Positions 46,301 through 53,363 of a stretch of 60,148 nucleotides of DNA are shown piece after piece. Position 1 is the first letter of the stretch; each line of letters begins with the position of its first letter. The notes under the pieces are model-generated. The model did no database searches. It was not told where the DNA came from and was given only the letters and a program-made list of their open reading frames with translations. This DNA is from Chloroflexota bacterium. Lineage in GTDB: Bacteria; Chloroflexota; Anaerolineae; Aggregatilineales; Phototrophicaceae. A program made the position numbers and the translations under genes. The stretch is taken from positions 145,729 through 205,876 of the forward strand of contig WTGJ01000004.1 of assembly GCA_011523615.1 (NCBI GenBank), in the 5' to 3' direction.

Positions 46301-46575
46301 GGGAAGGGATGGCGCGGGAAATGGTGCGGCGGATCCAATTATTACGGCAGGAAGCCGACTATCGCATTGACGACCGCATCATCACGCGCTATGTGGGTGG
46401 CGTGGGAATCCAGGCGGCCGTCGGCGTGCATGGAGAATACATCCAACGCGAGACGTTGAGCCTCGTCCTGGAAGCCGGCGATGATTTCTCGGATGCAGAT
46501 GCGAGCGTGGAATTCCAGCCGGGGGAACAAAACTGGTTGCGCGGCGAAGGCTTACGGATTGGCGTTTGGCGCTGA
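43357..46575 (+). CDS. ileS: Isoleucyl-tRNA synthetase
   Basis: 1072 residues; charges tRNA(Ile) with isoleucine. The class I HIGH motif appears as GLPGSHHVLAR, WDTHGLPVE follows, TTTPWTLPGN is in the editing domain, DQTRGWFYSLH precedes the C-terminal catalytic half, and GRKMSKSRGN is the KMSKS loop. The length fits the eukaryote-like long form found in many bacteria. AGGGAG lies 9 nt upstream of ATG, partly within a small GGAG/CTCC hairpin. The 3' end overlaps convergent pucR-type gene by 24 bp. Confidence 0.97.
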   Translation: MFHEVTPRVEIHKIEQEQIEFWRKHRVFERTTEGREDAPRFVFYEGPPTANGLPGSHHVLARVFKDIFPRYKTMRGFYCLRKGGWDTHGLPVEIEVEKELGLTNKREIEDYGIAEFNQKCRESVFRYIDDWERLTERIGFWANLDDAYITLENEYIQSVWWILRQLWDQGLIYHGYRVVNYCPRCGTPLSSHEVAQEYRETTDPSAFVRFRLRDEPSTSLIAWTTTPWTLPGNVALVVGADVEYCQLRGEAAHGETEDIILAADRVAPVLGDEAADYAVVRRFPGRELVGQAYEPLYAQAVAEGPYAQVVAADFVKTDEGSGIVHIAPAFGADDLEVAQAQGLPILHTIDAAGRFKPDMGPLAGQWFKDADSWILQELRERGLLFKREDYRHNYPFCWRCDTPLMFYARHSWFIRTTQEKQALIDLNQTIGWVPEHVRNGRFGNWLEDLKDWSLGRERFWGTPLPIWEDESNGERILVGSVAELSDLASRDLSELDLHRPYVDEITFPNPNGGGLMRRVPEVIDVWFDSGAMPVAQWGYPFQNRKKFEEQFPADYICEAVDQTRGWFYSLHAISSLLFRSVSYKNVICLGHILDGEGRKMSKSRGNAVDPWEVLNEHGADAFRWYLFSSGPPGEPRRFSVDLVGEVVKKFWMTLWNTYSFFVTYANLDGWRPAEYAPPVAERPVLDRWLLAELADLTEGITKAYDEYDVSGATRPIQQFVDQLSNTYVRMSRRRFWKSESDADKQSAYATLYEVLVTLSKLLAPSMPFLSEAIYRNLAAQDEADTVHLAEWPAVEESHRDAELVAEMRLMQRLIRLGLAARMNAEVEGRAQPIGVRQPLAQVEFATRDARDPARIGRLAPIIAAELNVKQVKALSLEAAEERARLHYTLRPIPRLLGKRLGKDFKSLQATLRDGEQVFLRPLAQELLAGQSVTLELNGAACELSPDEVEVQLRRDVPQGFSFAEEAGDFALLDTRVDEQLAREGMAREMVRRIQLLRQEADYRIDDRIITRYVGGVGIQAAVGVHGEYIQRETLSLVLEAGDDFSDADASVEFQPGEQNWLRGEGLRIGVWR

Positions 46576-48171
46576 CTCGAAAGTTTGACGTTCCGGCAAT
46601 AAACGCAAAACGGCCAGCGCCAGTTGCAGCGCGAGGCGCGTTTCGGGCTGTTTGAGATCCACTCCACCAATTTCTGTGATGCGCCGCAGACGATACAGCA
46701 GAGTATTGCGATGGACGTTGAGCTCTTCCGCGGTATTGGCCAGGTTGCCATGAGCGCTGAAAAAGGCTTCCAGCGTATGGATGAGATCAGCATTTTGGCG
46801 GCGATCGTATTCCAATAATTCATCCAGTGTTTCTCGGGCGAAGGACTGCAAGGCATCTCGCTCTTCCAACTGGGTGATGAGGCGGTAGATGCCCAGCGCT
46901 TCGATGTACAGCGGTTTTGGGCTATGGAGGCGCGCCGCCAGATCCATCGCTTGCAGCGCCTCACTATACGCGCTGGGCCACTCACTCAGATCGGTCGCGG
47001 CTGTGCCGATCCCCAGCGCCAGGGAAGCGCGCGGTCGTTCGTGACGGGCGGCATTGTGGATGCGCGTCGCCAGTTTCATCGCTTTTTCCTGACTGCTTTC
47101 TTGCAGGGCAGCAGGTATGAATATCAGCACATACGGATCGCGCAAGCCGACCAATGCTTTTAGCTGTTGTTCGGTCAAAGAGACGTTGATGATCGTTTCC
47201 AGTCGACGCAACGAAGGAGGGTTTGCGCCATACCAGCCGGCAGCCAACGCGATGAAGGGTTGACGCAGGTCGTGACCAAAGCGCTCGGCCTGGATCAACG
47301 CCTCTTGCGGGACGATGTCGTTGCTGAGGATGCGATCGAGGAACGTGCCGAGCAAGCGCTTTTCCGCGTTGCTGATGGCTTTCGCTTTCGCCATTTCCAG
47401 GGCACAAGCGGCGGCCCCTTGCTCCGCCACGCTCTCATCGAATTCATCGATTTCTCCCTGAAACCCCAGGAGAGAAAGGAACCCCCTGCCGACGCCATGG
47501 GTGACGATGGGGGCGATCCGGCGCTCGATGGGGGTATCGGGTATGCGTTGATGTTGCGACGGCATCGCCTCGGGTGGGATGCGCAGGCGGTCTTGATATA
47601 CGGCCGGCAAAACGGCTGGTTCGCGCAAGATTCGTTCCAGAGATTCCCAATGGCCGACCAGGGCGGGTTGCAGGCTGCTGTGGATGATTTCCAGGCGCTT
47701 GTCTTGCAGGACCACCACTTTGCCAGTCAGGCCGGCCAGCGCTTCCAATAGCGGTGCAGGACCGGCATTGTGGGAGCTGATCTGGGTCAACTGGCGGAAG
47801 ACTTGCGTGCTCCTGCGCGCCAGCTGCCCCCGTCGATTCACCAACAGGGCGAGGATATCCCGTTGTATTTCCCGCAGGTCCGCGGAGTGCGGCAGGAGGA
47901 GCAATGGGATGTCCCACTGGTTGGCTGTGGCGATGGTCGCTGGATTGGGTTCTATTTCGGTGACGATGGCGCTGACTTGATGTTCATTGGCCCAACGGAT
48001 GGCAGCTTCATCGATTCTGCTGGCTTCGCGATCATCGTCTGCGATGAGCAAGAGTTCATGAGGGGAAGGCGAACGGGCGGTCAAGATGTCATCCGGCCCA
48101 TAGAGCACGGCCCAGCTGACGCGGTCTTGCAGGGAGCCATCAGCCGCCAGCACTGCCGTGCCCAAGGGCAA
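46552..48171 (-). CDS. PucR-family transcriptional regulator
   Basis: 539 residues. The N-terminal part (1 to about 120) resembles the PucR sensor domain (PLGTAVLAADGSLQDRVSW). A GGDEF-like CdaR middle domain lies around 270-420, and the C-terminal helix-turn-helix is GNLANTAEELNVHRNTLLYR. Such regulators control purine or amino-acid catabolism, usually as activators. The start is difficult: no ATG or GTG lies in frame near the conserved N-terminus, so TTG at 48171 is used; in-frame codons upstream (TVEDVRKLA) also resemble the family, with a CTG 10 nt after GAGGA as a possible start. The target genes may be the divergent aminotransferase and MOSC genes. Confidence 0.85.
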   Translation of the reverse strand: MPLGTAVLAADGSLQDRVSWAVLYGPDDILTARSPSPHELLLIADDDREASRIDEAAIRWANEHQVSAIVTEIEPNPATIATANQWDIPLLLLPHSADLREIQRDILALLVNRRGQLARRSTQVFRQLTQISSHNAGPAPLLEALAGLTGKVVVLQDKRLEIIHSSLQPALVGHWESLERILREPAVLPAVYQDRLRIPPEAMPSQHQRIPDTPIERRIAPIVTHGVGRGFLSLLGFQGEIDEFDESVAEQGAAACALEMAKAKAISNAEKRLLGTFLDRILSNDIVPQEALIQAERFGHDLRQPFIALAAGWYGANPPSLRRLETIINVSLTEQQLKALVGLRDPYVLIFIPAALQESSQEKAMKLATRIHNAARHERPRASLALGIGTAATDLSEWPSAYSEALQAMDLAARLHSPKPLYIEALGIYRLITQLEERDALQSFARETLDELLEYDRRQNADLIHTLEAFFSAHGNLANTAEELNVHRNTLLYRLRRITEIGGVDLKQPETRLALQLALAVLRLLPERQTFESAPNANP

Positions 48172-48289
48172 GGCCAGTTTGCGTACGTCCTCTACGGTAC
48201 AGGTAGCGATGGTCTGTTCGCGGCCTCCAACGGTACATCAAGGGTCGGCTTGCTTTGTATAGATTGTATAATGAAATTCGTTTCGTTTA

Positions 48290-48312
48290 TAGTGGAAACG
48301 CTTATTCCACTA
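48290..48312. promoter_or_regulatory. Inverted repeat TAGTGGAA-n7-TTCCACTA
   Basis: Perfect 8-bp inverted repeat with a 7-bp centre, in the AT-rich segment between the PucR-type gene and the small gene upstream. A second inverted repeat (CGTTTC-n10-GAAACG, 48279-48300) overlaps it. Good candidate for a regulator binding site, perhaps autoregulatory. Confidence 0.5.
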
Positions 48313-48538
48313 TGTGAACATCGCCCAAATTCACGCAATTGTGTTCGCCTTCGCTGGCGATCAAGCGTTCCTTGCTGGTTGATTCGTACACACAAAGACG
48401 GAATTCATAAGTGCCGGGTTCGGTCGGCAGCGTCATGCGAATACGGTCATCGAAGAGCAGCGCTAGTGTATCTCTGCGCGTCCAGTGGAGGGCGAATGGC
48501 GTGGTTTTGCTTTGTGTCATTTTTGGCTGGGCATCCAT
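48302..48538 (-). CDS. Small protein, unknown function
   Basis: 78 residues. The second half (TEPGTYEFRLCVYES) looks like a beta-rich genuine protein, perhaps a small Ig-like or beta-sandwich domain; no family is recognised. A perfect TATAAT ends 6 nt before ATG with no ribosome site, suggesting a leaderless transcript. Its stop codon lies inside the inverted repeat in front of the PucR-type gene, so read-through could also feed that gene. Confidence 0.5.
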   Translation of the reverse strand: MDAQPKMTQSKTTPFALHWTRRDTLALLFDDRIRMTLPTEPGTYEFRLCVYESTSKERLIASEGEHNCVNLGDVHIVE

Positions 48539-48544
48539 CTACGC

Positions 48545-48550
48545 ATTATA
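48545..48550 (-). promoter_or_regulatory. Candidate -10 box of the small gene (leaderless)
   Basis: TATAAT on the minus strand, 6 nt before ATG at 48538. No -35 consensus is seen. Confidence 0.45.
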
Positions 48551-48589
48551 GGGAAAGGCGGAACTTTCGCAGGGTACGCTTGAATTCTT

Positions 48590-48598
48590 TGCTACACT
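48590..48598 (+). promoter_or_regulatory. Candidate extended -10 of the aminotransferase gene
   Basis: TGCTACACT: TG plus TACACT, ending 9 nt before ATG 48608. The leader would be about 3 nt. Confidence 0.4.
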
Positions 48599-48607
48599 AT
48601 TCGGAAG

Positions 48608-49816
48608 ATGAACGAAGCATTTGCAGATATCCCCATCAGTCCCGAAGCACAACGGGCGCGGCATTCGCCACTGGAGGATATTTTCCGCCGCATGACCCGC
48701 TTCGGGCCGCACATCGCACTCGCCGCCGGCAACCCACCCAGTGATGCCATCCCGCTCGAACGATGGCATGAATGCTTCGATAGCGTGCTGACCGAGCAAG
48801 GGACAGCCGCGTTGCAATATCAAATGCCCAACCCAAGCCTGCGGGAATGGCTGGCCGATTGGATGCAGCGCCTCGGCGTGGCTTGCCAACCAGAGCAGAT
48901 CTTCCTCACCAACGGCAATCAACAGGGTCTGCAACTGGCATCACGCTTGTTGCTCGCCTCTGGCCAAGCTGCCTTGATCGAACGACCGGCATATACAGGC
49001 ATTCTGGATGTCACCCAGAAACGTGGGATCGAGGTGCAATCCGTAGCATTACACCCAAAGTATGGATTGGATTTAGCGCAATGGCGTGAGGTTTGCTCGG
49101 CTGATCCACGACCCGCCGCGGCATTCGCCGTCCTGGATTTTCACAACCCCACCGGCTTCCGCGCCGATGGCAATATCCGGGCGCAATTGGCGGAGATCGC
49201 CGGCTCGACCGGGGTGCCGATCATCGAGGACGATGCGTATTCCGCATTGCGCATCAGCGGTGATTCCTTGCCCTCGTTGCGCGCTTACCCGGGGGGCGAA
49301 AGTTGCATTTATTTGGGCACGTTTTCGAAAATGCTGTTCCCGGCTTTGCGTTTGGGTTGGGTCGTCGCGCCGGTCGCCTGGTTGCCGATGTTGAACGGGT
49401 TGCGCCAGACCATCGACCTGCAATCTTCGGCGATCATGACAGCAGTCGCCGCTGAATTCTTGCGCCGGGGCTGGCTGGATGAGCACCTGGAACGGTTGCG
49501 ACACCTATTGCGGGAGCGCCTGGCAGCCTTTCAGGAGGCCTTGCAGCAGTCCTTTGGCGATCATGGCGAATGGGAGGAACCACAGGGTGGGCTCTTCCTC
49601 TGGTTGCGCCTGCCGGAAGAGGTGGATGCGGACGCGCGCTTTGATGAGGCATTGGCGCAGGGCGTCAGCTACGTACCGGGAAACCACTTTTACGATGATG
49701 GCGAGACAGGCAAGAACGAATTGCGCCTGAGTTTCGCCAGCGCAGCGCCAAAAGACTTGCGCAAGGCTGTGCAGATCCTGGCGCGCGTTTTGTTACCGGC
49801 AAAGAAGGTGGGATGA
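48608..49816 (+). CDS. PLP-dependent aminotransferase, class I/II (MocR/LysN-like)
   Basis: 402 residues of fold type I. YQMPNPSLREWLADWM, NGNQQGLQL, DFHNPTGF and IIEDDAYSAL are typical of the 2-aminoadipate/kynurenine aminotransferase-like group that also forms the C-terminal part of MocR regulators. K241 in LGTFSKML binds PLP. No DNA-binding domain is present. The substrate is not known. It starts near a -10-like element without a ribosome site, and overlaps the MOSC gene by 4 bp. Confidence 0.9.
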   Translation: MNEAFADIPISPEAQRARHSPLEDIFRRMTRFGPHIALAAGNPPSDAIPLERWHECFDSVLTEQGTAALQYQMPNPSLREWLADWMQRLGVACQPEQIFLTNGNQQGLQLASRLLLASGQAALIERPAYTGILDVTQKRGIEVQSVALHPKYGLDLAQWREVCSADPRPAAAFAVLDFHNPTGFRADGNIRAQLAEIAGSTGVPIIEDDAYSALRISGDSLPSLRAYPGGESCIYLGTFSKMLFPALRLGWVVAPVAWLPMLNGLRQTIDLQSSAIMTAVAAEFLRRGWLDEHLERLRHLLRERLAAFQEALQQSFGDHGEWEEPQGGLFLWLRLPEEVDADARFDEALAQGVSYVPGNHFYDDGETGKNELRLSFASAAPKDLRKAVQILARVLLPAKKVG

Positions 49817-50523
49817 GCGAGGCGCGAGAGGCTGGTTATCTCAATTCGATCCAGGTGGGCCTGCCAACAGAACACCCCGCTGGCGGAATCGCCGAGAAAC
49901 CGTGGCAATCTGGCATCCGCAAAGCAGAAGTGCGTGGGCCGATCTGGCTGGGACGGGAGAATCTGCGCGGCGATGGCCAGCACAATCGGAAAGTCCACGG
50001 TGGCCCGGACCGCGTGCTGCTTTCCTACGCTGCTGCACATTACGTCGATTGGGCTGCTGAGCTGGGGGAGCAGTTGCCGGTGGGCTTTGCGCCCGGCGCA
50101 TTTGGCGAAAACTTCACGGTGAGTGGCTTGGATGAGGGGACGGTTTGCCTGGGTGATGTGTACGTGATCGGCGGAGCGGAGATCGAAGTATCCCAGCCAC
50201 GCTTGCCCTGCGCGAATCTGGCGCGCCGCTGGCAATTGCCGGAGTTGCCAAGTTGGGTGGAAGAGAGCGGCCGGGGCGGTTGGTACGCGCGCGTGTTGCG
50301 GGAAGGGGAAGTTCAGGCGGGGCAGCTGATCTTGCGGAAGGCGCGGCCGCACCCGGATTGGACGATCCGTCGTTTGTCGACGATTTATCTGGAACGCAGC
50401 CAACATGCCGGCGAAGCCACGCGTGAGGCCTGGAGCTGGCTGGCGGGATGTGCTGCGCTTTCGGAGTTGTGGCGGGAACAATTCCGCAAGAAGTTGGGGC
50501 GGAGAGACACTTCGCGGCCGTAA
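49813..50523 (+). CDS. MOSC domain protein, YiiM-like
   Basis: 236 residues. The MOSC core has NRKVHGGPDRVLLSY, GAFGENFTVSGL and the cofactor-binding C133 in QPRLPCANLARR. The remaining C-terminal helices fit YiiM, a molybdenum-cofactor enzyme that reduces N-hydroxylated compounds such as 6-hydroxylaminopurine. Together with a PucR-type regulator and an aminotransferase next door it suggests handling of purine or amine analogues, but that link is inference. Confidence 0.88.
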   Translation: MSEAREAGYLNSIQVGLPTEHPAGGIAEKPWQSGIRKAEVRGPIWLGRENLRGDGQHNRKVHGGPDRVLLSYAAAHYVDWAAELGEQLPVGFAPGAFGENFTVSGLDEGTVCLGDVYVIGGAEIEVSQPRLPCANLARRWQLPELPSWVEESGRGGWYARVLREGEVQAGQLILRKARPHPDWTIRRLSTIYLERSQHAGEATREAWSWLAGCAALSELWREQFRKKLGRRDTSRP

Positions 50524-50538
50524 GAGGGGAGACTTGAA

Positions 50539-52086
50539 ATGAGCGGCGATGACGCGGGCAACACCCTCTTCTATGGCGATAGCCTGAACGTGTTGACCGA
50601 GCAGCTGGCTGCCGCTTCGGTCGCTCTGATCTACCTCGATCCACCTTTCAACAGCAAGCGTGATTACAACATGCCGCTCGGCGGCAAGGCGCAGGCCAGC
50701 GTCTTTCAGGATACCTGGGAGTGGTCGGATGAGCAGGAAGAGGCGCGTCAATACATCGCGGCGCGCGATGCCGATTTGCGCGGGCGGTTGGACGCCCTGC
50801 AGGATTTCGTGCGCCTCACGCTGGGTGAACGCAGCCCGCTACAGGCTTACCTGATCTACATGGCGGCGCGTTTGCTGGCCTGTCGCCGCGTGCTGAAAGA
50901 GACGGGCAGCATCTATCTGCATTGCGACCCGACCGCCGGGCATTATCTGAAGTTGCTGATGGATGCGGTGTTTGGCGGTGGGAATTTTCGAAATGAAATA
51001 ATCTGGGCTTACAAGTCTCGCCCACAAGCCAAACGGTATTTTGGCAGAAAACATGACACAATACTGCTTTACGCTGTTTCTGATCAGCACATTTTCAATT
51101 GGGAGGCCGTTGCCCGGCCGCTTACTGCGGAATCCATTTCGAAATATCGTTTGGTTGATGAGGAAGATAGGAAATATCGACTGCAGGGTCGCGGAATTAC
51201 CGGAAGCCCGATTCGATCAGCAAAAGATGTTGATCCTAAGTGGGAGATAGAAAGACCTGAATTAGTAGTACGTGATTACTTGGATGAAAAAATTGGCGTC
51301 GCACGTGAGGATTGGTGGACTGATATTAACTTACTCAATCAGAGCGCCAAAGAACGCCTCGGCTACCCCACGCAAAAGCCCCTAGCTCTCCTCGAACGCA
51401 TCATCCAGGCCAGCAGCAACGAGGGCGATCTGGTGCTGGATCCCTTCTGCGGTTGCGGGACAGCCGTCGAAGCGGCGCATAACCTCGGGCGGCGCTGGAT
51501 CGGCATCGATGTCGAGCCGCTCGCTGTCGATTTGATGGCGCGTCGGTTGCGCGAGCGTTGTGGCATCGACCCGCAGATCCGCGGCATCCCTTACGATTTC
51601 GCGCAGGCGCGCCGCCTCGCCGAACAAGCGCCTTACGAATTCGAGCGCTGGGCGATCCGCCTCATCCCCGGCGCGCAGCCGAATTTCCAGCAACGCGGCG
51701 ATGGCGGCCTCGATGGCCGCGCTTATGTGGATGCGGTCGACGAGGCATGCCGGCAACCGCTCTTCGGCTTTCAGGTGAAGGGCGGCCGCAACGTGGGGCG
51801 GCCGGCGCTGGATGCCTTCCACGGCGCCCTGACGCAGAACGGCTGCGCGGCCGGTTTGTTGGTCGTGCTGGAAGAACGGACGGCGCATCGCCTGCGCGGG
51901 CAGCTGGCGACGCAGGAGCGCATGCGCCTCGGCGAATGGAGTGGCGGGCGGATTGGCGTCTGGAGCGTGGAGGATTGGTTCGGGCGCAGCGGGGTTTGCC
52001 TGGCGTCGCTGCCGCCGCTGGTCGGCGCCGGCGAGACGTTGGAATTGTTGCGGCGGCGGGATTGGCAGCGGCGGTTGGGGGTTTGA
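50539..52086 (+). CDS. DNA methyltransferase fused to an Mrr-like nuclease domain
   Basis: 515 residues in one chain. The N-terminal beta-class methyltransferase has LDPPF (D34-F37), HCDPTAGHYLKLLMD, YPTQKPLALLERII and the SAM motif DPFCGCGT (301-308). Residues of about 147-269, the likely target-recognition part, are encoded by clearly AT-richer DNA than the rest. The C-terminal region (about 365-450) resembles Mrr-type PD-(D/E)xK nucleases: EFERWAIRLIP, then D388-GGLD392-G, and Q412-V-K414 as the catalytic (D/E/Q)xK. So modification and cleavage may sit in one protein. Lack of a second nuclease gene fits this. It is 15 bp after the MOSC gene and is followed by a toxin-antitoxin cassette on the other strand. 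Confidence 0.88.
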   Translation: MSGDDAGNTLFYGDSLNVLTEQLAAASVALIYLDPPFNSKRDYNMPLGGKAQASVFQDTWEWSDEQEEARQYIAARDADLRGRLDALQDFVRLTLGERSPLQAYLIYMAARLLACRRVLKETGSIYLHCDPTAGHYLKLLMDAVFGGGNFRNEIIWAYKSRPQAKRYFGRKHDTILLYAVSDQHIFNWEAVARPLTAESISKYRLVDEEDRKYRLQGRGITGSPIRSAKDVDPKWEIERPELVVRDYLDEKIGVAREDWWTDINLLNQSAKERLGYPTQKPLALLERIIQASSNEGDLVLDPFCGCGTAVEAAHNLGRRWIGIDVEPLAVDLMARRLRERCGIDPQIRGIPYDFAQARRLAEQAPYEFERWAIRLIPGAQPNFQQRGDGGLDGRAYVDAVDEACRQPLFGFQVKGGRNVGRPALDAFHGALTQNGCAAGLLVVLEERTAHRLRGQLATQERMRLGEWSGGRIGVWSVEDWFGRSGVCLASLPPLVGAGETLELLRRRDWQRRLGV

Positions 52087-52100
52087 TTTTGAAAGGTTAT

Positions 52101-52547
52101 TCAGCCGGATTCCGCCATTTTCTGTGGGATATTGGTCGATGGGTGCAGCCAATCAGAAAATGCGTATGATTGAGAGTTTGTCCCGTGGTTAAATTTTGAA
52201 GTGATATTGTATTCGCCTTCAGGAATAAATATAAGTATAGGCGTGAAGGAGGATATGCTCCTTGTGTTTTCTATCACCTGATTCTCTATTTTAGGTTTCG
52301 GTACTGGCAGGTTGTAATAAAGGCAGGCAGCCAGGTGCACATGGGTGGCCTTTTTCAATTCCTCCAGAGCTTCTTCACGTGTTTCACCCTGTGCGATACA
52401 TCTTTCCAGTTCCAAATTTCTGGCCACGAATAAAGTGATTCCATCTGGGAGTTTTTCCTCGATGACATCTATTCCCCAATTCTGAGATGCTAGAATCTCA
52501 GCCTCGGACATAGATTTCTCCCATATCGCATCATCGAATTTCTTCAT
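52101..52547 (-). CDS. HicB-family antitoxin with long C-terminal tail
   Basis: 148 residues. Residues 25 to about 75 have the HicB half-RNase-H pattern (PDGITLFVARNLELERCIAQ, then GETREEALEELKKATHVHLA). The last 60 residues match neither the ribbon-helix-helix nor the HTH usually found in HicB; the tail could be a new DNA-binding part or the result of a lost stop. HicB neutralises the HicA toxin and represses the operon. It begins 17 bp inside hicA. AT-rich codon use differs from neighbours. Confidence 0.72.
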   Translation of the reverse strand: MKKFDDAIWEKSMSEAEILASQNWGIDVIEEKLPDGITLFVARNLELERCIAQGETREEALEELKKATHVHLAACLYYNLPVPKPKIENQVIENTRSISSFTPILIFIPEGEYNITSKFNHGTNSQSYAFSDWLHPSTNIPQKMAESG

Positions 52548-52800
52548 GCGTTTCTCCCATCTTGGCGATTACTTCGTCAATGGCGGCAACAGCGTTTTCT
52601 ACAAAATATTTTGACAGGTCTTTTGTGTGCTTTACCAAACCTGTCGTTACACCGGTTTCTTCATGCACTGCTTTGAAATGACTGCCTCTCCCAGGAATTA
52701 TAACAAATCCCCATGCTTTTAACAGGCGAGATAACTGTTGGAAATTCCAGTTTGTTGAACTGTTTCTTGCTTTTTTGAGAAGTTTATCCTTTTTTGCCAC
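52531..52800 (-). CDS. HicA-family mRNA interferase toxin
   Basis: 89 residues, a small basic dsRBD-like fold. LSRLLKAWGFVIIPGRGSHFKA holds the family GSH motif with the catalytic His (motif marked, start near residue 23). TKDLSKYFVENAVAAIDEVI is the final helix. HicA toxins cleave mRNA when free. The gene is AT-rich, 2 bp downstream of the DUF6941 gene and overlaps the antitoxin gene. Confidence 0.75.
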   Translation of the reverse strand: MAKKDKLLKKARNSSTNWNFQQLSRLLKAWGFVIIPGRGSHFKAVHEETGVTTGLVKHTKDLSKYFVENAVAAIDEVIAKMGETHEEIR

Positions 52801-52802
52801 GG

Positions 52803-53213
52803 TCAGTCCTTATATGTAGTAGTCTCCCTGAGAACTACATTCAAAGGAATAGAGCCTAGGAGATCTTCGTCTGCGTACAGATTGAATTGATGTTGAGCTG
52901 AATGTTTGAATACGGCACCGACAAAATTAAACACATGGGTGTACATATGGGGTGAATCCGAGTTTGGTTGAGGAACGTAGTATTCTCTCTCCGATTTCAT
53001 TAGCTCAATTCCCTCTTCGTCAATGAGCAGAAGCTTAATTGTTTTATTTCTGCCAAAATCATCGGAATCAAAGGAAATCTTCGCCACAATGCACATGAGA
53101 TGGTGTCTTACAGGAAAATTATCAGACCAGATGGTGTCGAACTCACCAATGATATTCAACTTGCCGTCAGCCATGTTTATGAAGTCTGCCAGCAAGAATA
53201 GCTGTAGTTTCAT
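52803..53213 (-). CDS. DUF6941 family protein
   Basis: 136 residues. LFLLADFINMADGKLNIIGEFD is the conserved start of this family (position 4 on); the rest is beta-strand rich, without signal or membrane segments. Function unknown. ATG at 53213 has GAGGAG 9 nt upstream; the frame stays open to 53240 but that start lacks a site. It is AT-rich and heads a three-gene operon with hicA and hicB, an unusual partner for a toxin-antitoxin pair. Confidence 0.75.
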   Translation of the reverse strand: MKLQLFLLADFINMADGKLNIIGEFDTIWSDNFPVRHHLMCIVAKISFDSDDFGRNKTIKLLLIDEEGIELMKSEREYYVPQPNSDSPHMYTHVFNFVGAVFKHSAQHQFNLYADEDLLGSIPLNVVLRETTTYKD

Positions 53214-53350
53214 TACTTCGACTCCTCTGAAGAAATTCAATGCGATTCAAATGGTAATTCGTGAATGGGATAAGTCAAGTAAAGAGGTGCATTCCAAGTG
53301 TAGTCGCTGGCCTCCCGGCATGAAGGTTCGGTAGGGTTGCGGCTATTGGC

Positions 53351-53356
53351 TAAGAT
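53351..53356 (+). promoter_or_regulatory. Candidate -10 box of rarA (leaderless)
   Basis: TAAGAT ends 7 nt before ATG 53364, with no Shine-Dalgarno sequence and a poor -35. Confidence 0.38.
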
Positions 53357-53363
53357 AAGAAGT

